DNA of 64,000 bases from Fimenecus sp036652055 (GTDB taxonomy: Bacteria > Bacillota > Clostridia > Oscillospirales > Acutalibacteraceae), in the NCBI GenBank assembly GCA_036652055.1, contig JAVVWP010000004.1:15779-79778 (forward strand), read 5' to 3'. The notes below the pieces were generated by a model. The model made no database searches. It saw nothing but the letters and a program-made list of their open reading frames with translations, and was not told the DNA's origin. A program made the position numbers and the translations under genes. Of the stretch, positions 59,237-64,000 are shown one piece after another; the first letter of the stretch is position 1, and the number at the start of each line of letters is the position of its first letter.

Positions 59237-59263
59237 AAATTTACCTCAAAATGTTTCATAATC

Positions 59264-59296
59264 AAAAAAACGACCGCCGTGAACACCACAGCGGTC
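59264..59296 (-). terminator. Terminator after the P-loop gene
   Basis: Stem GACCGC-TGTG / CAC-GGCGGTC with a short loop, running on the minus strand into CGTTTTTTTG (seven T). It lies directly after the stop of the P-loop gene at 59305. Confidence 0.88.
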
Positions 59297-59304
59297 TTCT
59301 TAAA

Positions 59305-59723
59305 TCAATTGATTTGTTCGCAATATGAGAACATTCTTTGTGGAAGATTCTCAAGGTCTGTGGATATTGTAAAAGTAAACTTAGTATCAGATGCTTTAGA
59401 AATTTCATCAAGCTTTTTAAGGAAATCTGCAAGAGTTTCATAATCTCTGCCACCAATTTTAAAGGTAGCATCAACCAAAATGTCTGTAATATCATGGTCG
59501 CCGGCACATATACCGCTTAAAAATCCATAAAACGCATCAAAGCCAGTTACTGAATAATTATCGGTTGCAACAAGTCTTGCACGAGATGAAACATCATATG
59601 TAAGCTTTGTTTCTTTTTCAACACAGATAACATGCCCATTTGATTTTTCAACCGCTTCGTTAACTTTGTCTACTAAGAGTTTTGTTTTTCCTGAGCCTTT
59701 GTGTCCAATTATAAGAGATATCA
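59305..59723 (-). CDS. Small P-loop nucleotide-binding protein, unknown function
   Basis: 139 residues from the ATG at 59723, which follows AGGAGGAG; the longer frame has no site. A perfect Walker A GHKGSGKTK lies at residues 7-15. Later features are a DILVDATFKIGG strand that could act as Walker B and TFTISTDLENLPQR near the C-terminus (sensor-like). It is short for a full AAA or ABC domain and resembles stand-alone ATP-binding proteins seen in Clostridia. It lies 50 bases after pgi with no terminator between, so pgi and this gene are probably cotranscribed. Role unknown. Confidence 0.78.
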
Positions 59724-59773
59724 TATTATCTCCTCCTATATTTTTTATCCGCACAATGCGGGGTAAAACTAAT

Positions 59774-61114
59774 TTATAATCCGAGCCTTTTTAAAAGCTC
59801 TGCTTTTTGGCTTTCATAGCCAGGCTTTCCAAGAAGTGCAAACATATTCTTTTTGTAGCTTTCAACTCCTGGTTGATTAAAAGGATTAACTCCTAAAATA
59901 TAACCTGAAATTGCACAAGCCTTTTCAAAGAAATAAACAAGGTATCCGAATTCATATTCGTCCATCTTTGGAAGTTCTAAAACTACATTTGGAACGCCAC
60001 CATCAACATGCGCCAAAACCGTTCCTTCAAATGCTTTGCGATTAACAAAATCCATTGTTTGACCTGCTAAGAAATTAAGACCGTCAGCATTCACCTCATC
60101 CTCTTCAATTGTGATAACCTTTTTAGGTTTTTCGAATATAACTGCCGTTTCAAATAGCTTTCTTTCGCCATCTTGGATATATTGACCCATTGAATGAAGG
60201 TCAGTTGAAAAAACAGCCGCCGCTGGGAAAAGACCTTTATTGTCTTTACCCTCGGATTCGCCGAATAATTGTTTAAACCACTCGTTCATCATTGTATAAT
60301 CAGGCTCATAAGCTACCATCATTTCAATGGCTTTGCCTTTTCTGTAAAGAATGTTTCGAATTGCTGCATATTTATAACAATCGTTTTTATCAATATCATC
60401 ATTTTGATATGCAAGGCGAGAATCATTAGCGCCCTTCATCATTGCATCAATATCACAGCCTGCTGCTGCAATTGGTAAAAGACCAACAGCAGTTAAAACT
60501 GAATATCTACCGCCGACATCATCAGGAACTACAAAAGTTTCAAACCCTTCTTTGTCAGAGAACTCTTTAAGCGTTCCCTTAGCTTTATCGGTTGTAACAT
60601 AAATTCTTTTAGCAGCTTCATCTTTGCCATATCTTTTTATAAGCAATTCTCTGAAAATTCTAAAGGCAACTGCTGGTTCTGTGGTTGTTCCTGATTTTGA
60701 AATAACATTGATTGAAAAATCTCTGCCATCACAAAGTGAAACAAGCTCAGAAAGTGCTGACGAGCTTATGCTGTTACCGCTGAAATAAATTTCAGGAGTA
60801 TCTTTTTTTATTACATTGTAATTTTGTGATTTGCAAAACTCAATAGCGGCACGAGCGCCCAAATAGCTACCGCCGATACCGATAACTATAAGAACCTTTG
60901 AATCTGACTGAATTTTTTTAGCAGCCTTTTTAATTCTAACAAATTCTTCTTTATCGTAATTTTCTGGTAAATCCACCCAGCCGAGGAAATCGTTTCCTGC
61001 TCCGCTCTTTTCGGTAAGAACCTTATGAGCATTTTTCACTTCGCCTTTGATTGATTTTAATTCATTTTCATCAACAAAGCCTTTTAAATAATTTGTGTTT
61101 AAACTTACTGACAT
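59774..61114 (-). CDS. pgi: Glucose-6-phosphate isomerase
   Basis: Interconverts glucose 6-phosphate and fructose 6-phosphate in glycolysis. 446 residues, the shorter Firmicute type. Signatures: VIGIGGSYLGARAA near residue 77, VISKSGTTTEPAVAFR near 136 (phosphate-binding Ser/Thr), DDVGGRYSVLTAVGLLP near 197, and the C-terminal NPFNQPGVESYK near 412 with the catalytic Lys. AAGGGG precedes the ATG. It connects with the split transketolase (15.7-17.5 kb) through fructose 6-phosphate. Confidence 0.96.
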   Translation of the reverse strand: MSVSLNTNYLKGFVDENELKSIKGEVKNAHKVLTEKSGAGNDFLGWVDLPENYDKEEFVRIKKAAKKIQSDSKVLIVIGIGGSYLGARAAIEFCKSQNYNVIKKDTPEIYFSGNSISSSALSELVSLCDGRDFSINVISKSGTTTEPAVAFRIFRELLIKRYGKDEAAKRIYVTTDKAKGTLKEFSDKEGFETFVVPDDVGGRYSVLTAVGLLPIAAAGCDIDAMMKGANDSRLAYQNDDIDKNDCYKYAAIRNILYRKGKAIEMMVAYEPDYTMMNEWFKQLFGESEGKDNKGLFPAAAVFSTDLHSMGQYIQDGERKLFETAVIFEKPKKVITIEEDEVNADGLNFLAGQTMDFVNRKAFEGTVLAHVDGGVPNVVLELPKMDEYEFGYLVYFFEKACAISGYILGVNPFNQPGVESYKKNMFALLGKPGYESQKAELLKRLGL

Positions 61115-61192
61115 TTTTTAAAACCCCTTTTGTTTGCTATTTATACTGAATTGCATCAATATTTAATATGCCATCTTGTATATGTTGTTACT

Positions 61193-61221
61193 ATTCTATC
61201 CTAAATCAACGGATTTTTCAA
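61193..61221 (-). promoter_or_regulatory. Promoter of pgi
   Basis: On the minus strand TTGAAA (61216-61221) and TAGAAT (61193-61198) with 17-base spacing, about 80 bases ahead of the pgi ATG. Confidence 0.75.
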
Positions 61222-61254
61222 TAACTATTTGTGAATTTTTATAAAAAATATTAA

Positions 61255-62409
61255 TTATTTACAAAGTGACAGAATTATTCTCTTAAAGCTCTCGAAAAAT
61301 GTCAGTTTTAGTATCGCTTTTTCACTAACTAAATTGTATTTGTAGATTTCTTTGTCATCAAGCTTAAATATCACTGAACCTAACACCTGCCCTTTTTCAA
61401 CTGGTGCTTCAACATCAACCACTAAATCAACAACCTGTGTTATTTCTTTTTCTCTGCCCTTTTCTATTATTGTTGTAATTGCATCAGGTATATAAGGAAC
61501 AAGTGTTGTTTCTGCTCCGTGAAGAACATTAACGGCAGGTATCTGCTCTTTTTCTATCATTAACTGATATGCTGAATAATTTGAAAATCCCCAATTTAGC
61601 ATAGCCTTTGCTCCGTCAAACCTGTCATTACTATTATCACTGCCCATTACAACTGCTATAAGGTGTAAATCATCACGCTTTGCAGTTGCAGACACGCAAC
61701 AACCCGCCTTGCCCGTTGTGCCTGTTTTAAGCCCTGTTGTGCCTTCATAAAAGCGTACCAATTTATTTGTATTAACAAGCTCTGTTGCACCATTTCTTAG
61801 ACTATCCATCCATATAGTTGAATAATTCATAATTCTTTGATGTTTTAAAAGCTCCATTGACATAATTGCAATGTCATAAGCACTTGTTAAATGATTTGTT
61901 GCTGTATCGTCAAGACCTGTACAATTTTCAAAATTCGTATCATTCATACCAAGCTCTTTTGCTCGTTCATTCATTCGTTTTACAAATGCTTCGTTGCTAC
62001 CTGAAACAACTTCTGACAACGCATAGCACGCATCATTTGCACTTGCAACAACCGTTGCCTTTAACAGCTCGTCAACGCTCATCGTTTCGCCCTCTTTGAG
62101 CCAAATTTCAGAGCCACCCATTTTTGACGCCGCAGTGCTTGCTGTCACTGTATCTGTAAGTGCTATTTTGCCTTGGTCAATCGCTTCTGTTATAAGAAGT
62201 AACGACATTATTTTTGTAACTGATGCTGGAAAAAGTTTATCGTGAGCATTTTTTTCCATAAGCACCGTGCCTGTGCCTGCGTCCATTAAAATTGCCGATT
62301 TAGCTTTTACCTCAACTTGCATTTGTGGCAATTCCTCTGCAAAAGCTGTAATTGAAAACATTGTAAACATTAATATAACCGCTAATAAAAATGATGTGAC
62401 CTTTTTCAT
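61255..62409 (-). CDS. D-alanyl-D-alanine carboxypeptidase (DacF/PBP5-type)
   Basis: 384-residue low-molecular-mass penicillin-binding protein trimming stem peptides of peptidoglycan. A signal peptide (about 1-24, ending TAFA) directs export. Active-site motifs: SxxK S63-K66 (ASVTK), SxN S123-N125 (ASAND) and KTG K228-G230 (GLKTG). The beta-rich PBP5 C domain (about 280-365) follows. The C-terminus (KLTFFESFKRIILSLCK) looks like an amphipathic membrane anchor. GGAGG precedes the ATG. Possible role in spore cortex as for DacF is inference. Confidence 0.92.
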   Translation of the reverse strand: MKKVTSFLLAVILMFTMFSITAFAEELPQMQVEVKAKSAILMDAGTGTVLMEKNAHDKLFPASVTKIMSLLLITEAIDQGKIALTDTVTASTAASKMGGSEIWLKEGETMSVDELLKATVVASANDACYALSEVVSGSNEAFVKRMNERAKELGMNDTNFENCTGLDDTATNHLTSAYDIAIMSMELLKHQRIMNYSTIWMDSLRNGATELVNTNKLVRFYEGTTGLKTGTTGKAGCCVSATAKRDDLHLIAVVMGSDNSNDRFDGAKAMLNWGFSNYSAYQLMIEKEQIPAVNVLHGAETTLVPYIPDAITTIIEKGREKEITQVVDLVVDVEAPVEKGQVLGSVIFKLDDKEIYKYNLVSEKAILKLTFFESFKRIILSLCK

Positions 62410-62517
62410 TTTTTTCCTCCCATATAATTTTCGTTATATTATGTATAGTCAATTAGCTTTAAAAAAATGATGTTTTGTGGTACAATTATTGAAGAATATT
62501 TTTTGTGAGGATAATTT

Positions 62518-63810
62518 ATGAAAGTTAAAATGCACACGCTTGGTTGCAAGGTCAATCAATATGAAACTCAAGAAATTACAGAACAGCTTTTAAAGGCAGG
62601 ATTTTCTATTACTCTTTCTGACGATGATGCTGATATTTTTGTTGTTAATTCTTGTAGCGTCACCTCTGAAAGTGACAGAAAAACAAGGCAAACTGTTCGC
62701 CATTTAAGGAAGATAAATCCTAATAGTATAATAGTTTTAACAGGCTGTATGCCACAAGCTTTTCCAGAAATGGCAAACAATCTTTCTCAAGCTGATATTG
62801 TAATCGGGAATAAAAATAACATTGAGCTTGTATCAAAGCTTAACACCTTTATAAATGATAGAAGCAGAATTTTTGATGTTTCACAGCATAAAACCAACGA
62901 GGAATTTTGCGGTGATATGATTGAAAATTTTAATGAACGCACAAGGGCAATTGTCAAAATTGAAGATGGCTGTGACCGTTTTTGTTCATACTGCATCATT
63001 CCAAAAGCAAGGGGCAGAGTTCGTTCAAAATCAATTTCTGATATTATTTCTGAAGTTACTGCTCTTTCTGAAAACGGATTTTCTGAAGTTGTTTTAGTTG
63101 GAATTAATCTTTCTGCCTATGGCAAAGACAGCGGTGAAAAGTTTTATAATGCCGTTCGTGCCGCTTGCTCTGTGCCGAACATTGAAAGAGTTCGTTTGGG
63201 TTCGCTTGAGCCTGACCATATCACTGATGAGGTTATTGAAGAACTCTCAAAATTGCCAAAGCTCTGCCCACAATTTCATATTTCACTTCAAAGTGGCAGT
63301 GATGATACTCTAAAAAGAATGAACAGGCACTACTGTGCAGAAGAATATTATATCCTTACAAAAAAGCTTAGAGAAAACTTTGCAGATTGCACCATTACCA
63401 CCGATATAATGGTCGGATTTCCGCTTGAAAGTGAGGATAATTTTATTGAAACCTGTGAATTCGTTAAAAAAGTTGGGTTTGAAAAGGTTCATATTTTTCC
63501 ATATTCAAGACGCATTGGCACTAAAGCTGACCTCATTACTCCTCAAATAGAAAAGTCTGTTAAAGAATTGCGTGCTAAGGTGCTTTCTGACATTGCAAAT
63601 AGTATAAGAAGTGACTTTTTACGCTCACAAATCGGGGAAAAATTAGATATAATATTAGAGTCAAATCAAGATAAAGACTATTCATTTGGATATACAAAAA
63701 ACTATATTCCTGTCAAGGTTTTAAATTCTAAAAGTGAAATAGGCGAAAATATTACTGTCTTAATTAATGATTTTGACGGTGAAAACTGCATTGCACAGCA
63801 GGTTTATTAA
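62518..63810 (+). CDS. mtaB: tRNA (t6A37) methylthiotransferase MtaB
   Basis: Radical SAM enzyme converting t6A37 to ms2t6A37. 430 residues in three domains: N-terminal methylthiotransferase domain with C10 (LGCKVNQYE), C46 (NSCSV) and C77 (TGCMPQ); radical SAM domain with C152, C156, C159 in DGCDRFCSYC; and a C-terminal TRAM-like domain (about 365-430). The LGCKVNQYE motif separates MtaB from MiaB and RimO. GAGG precedes the ATG. It shares its target base with TcdA at 34194. Confidence 0.94.
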   Translation: MKVKMHTLGCKVNQYETQEITEQLLKAGFSITLSDDDADIFVVNSCSVTSESDRKTRQTVRHLRKINPNSIIVLTGCMPQAFPEMANNLSQADIVIGNKNNIELVSKLNTFINDRSRIFDVSQHKTNEEFCGDMIENFNERTRAIVKIEDGCDRFCSYCIIPKARGRVRSKSISDIISEVTALSENGFSEVVLVGINLSAYGKDSGEKFYNAVRAACSVPNIERVRLGSLEPDHITDEVIEELSKLPKLCPQFHISLQSGSDDTLKRMNRHYCAEEYYILTKKLRENFADCTITTDIMVGFPLESEDNFIETCEFVKKVGFEKVHIFPYSRRIGTKADLITPQIEKSVKELRAKVLSDIANSIRSDFLRSQIGEKLDIILESNQDKDYSFGYTKNYIPVKVLNSKSEIGENITVLINDFDGENCIAQQVY

Positions 63811-63834
63811 AATTAGAAATAACATTTTCACCTA

Positions 63835-63863
63835 TTGAAAAAATTTCAATAGTATGTTAATAT
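63835..63863 (+). promoter_or_regulatory. Promoter of tRNA-Pro
   Basis: TTGAAA (63835-63840) and TAATAT (63858-63863) with 17-base spacing; a TG one base upstream of the -10 makes it an extended -10 promoter. The tRNA begins 21 bases further. Confidence 0.75.
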
Positions 63864-63884
63864 AACGAGGTAATTTTTAGCAAT

Positions 63885-63960
63885 CGGGGTGTAGCGCAGT
63901 TGGTAGCGCACTAGACTGGGGGTCTAGGGGCCGTGGGTTCAAGTCCCGTCACTCCGACCA
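63885..63960 (+). tRNA. tRNA-Pro (anticodon GGG)
   Basis: 76-base cloverleaf. The acceptor stem CGGGGTG / CACTCCG has one G-U pair, discriminator A at 63957 and an encoded CCA at 63958-63960. D arm GCGC...GCGC, anticodon stem CTAGA / TCTAG with loop CTGGGGG giving anticodon GGG, and T arm GTGGG TTCAAGT CCCGT (variant) are all present. It reads CCC and CCU proline codons. Confidence 0.95.
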
Positions 63961-63966
63961 GTCGAG

Positions 63967-64000
63967 AACCTCGACGCGTAATTCGCGTTCGGGGTTTTCT
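63967..64000 (+). terminator. Terminator after tRNA-Pro (at window edge)
   Basis: Imperfect stem AACCTCGACGCG / CGCGTTCGGGGTT with a 5-base loop, running into TTTTCT at the window's right end. The T-tract may continue outside. Confidence 0.75.

Noticed and set aside
59262..59507. Second minus-strand frame overlapping the P-loop gene and its terminator
   Set aside because: It reads through the terminator hairpin in another frame, has no ribosome-binding site and overlaps a better-supported gene.

Overview
The window is a chromosomal segment of a low-GC, probably spore-forming Firmicute of the Clostridia, most likely a gut Oscillospirales/Ruminococcaceae-type lineage. The evidence is a SpoVT-type sporulation regulator, a perfect CIRCE element before groES-groEL, an EcfA1-EcfA2-EcfT module, a split transketolase, DivIVA and SepF, a ClpE-like unfoldase, type A RNase P RNA, and the clostridial order miaB-ymcA-mutS-mutL-miaA. 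The lineage is inferred from gene content. I see no prophage, insertion sequence, CRISPR array or rRNA operon.

Layout. (1) 1-312: rnpB on the minus strand, its 3' end cut by the window edge. (2) 457-11999: a minus-strand series of 12 genes behind one good promoter: ruvC-ruvA-ruvB, a 23S-type methyltransferase, ecfA1-ecfA2-ecfT, truA, a DUF5711 membrane protein, cvpA, pgsA and clpE. (3) 12.0-15.65 kb: an O-antigen-ligase-like membrane protein on the minus strand, then HrcA/CIRCE-controlled groES-groEL on the plus strand. (4) 15.66-31.5 kb: a minus-strand series of tightly packed or overlapping genes for tRNA modification (miaB, miaA), mismatch repair (mutS, mutL), division and envelope (hlyD-like, yggS, sepF, divIVA, lspA), rluD, a HAD phosphatase and split transketolase. 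(5) 31.6-33.85 kb: an SCP2-like protein and a B12-binding radical SAM protein on the plus strand, followed by a 350-base mosaic of small palindromic repeats. (6) 34.15-39.6 kb: trpS-pheA-malic enzyme-hydrolase-small HDACGGQ protein-tcdA, bounded by a strong promoter and a terminator. (7) 39.6-42.09 kb: a self-contained 84-residue orphan gene and a DEAD-box helicase with a long structured leader. (8) 42.1-48.9 kb: lacZ, a GNAT acetyltransferase, an unrecognised large glycosidase-like protein, ykvA and spoVT. (9) 48.9-54.85 kb: an extracellular/surface block with a membrane-anchored sialidase-like protein and a secreted GH18 protein, divergent from a 90-residue helical protein and a 795-residue DUF11 fibre-like protein. 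(10) 54.86-64 kb: der-DUF512, yceD-rpmF, a lipoprotein, a P-loop protein, pgi, a D,D-carboxypeptidase, mtaB and tRNA-Pro(GGG).

Most genes are housekeeping. The stretches that may hold undescribed biology are the two-gene surface cassette at 52.0-54.8 kb, in which the small protein is a stand-alone copy of the large protein's C-terminal helical domain and neither has a signal peptide; the helicase leader at 41.74-42.09 kb, which carries a promoter-proximal terminator hairpin followed by a second large hairpin; the 711-residue glycosidase-like protein; and the palindromic repeat mosaic at 33.85-34.09 kb. All promoter, terminator and start-codon calls were made by eye from the sequence. All family assignments come from motif recognition, without database searches.
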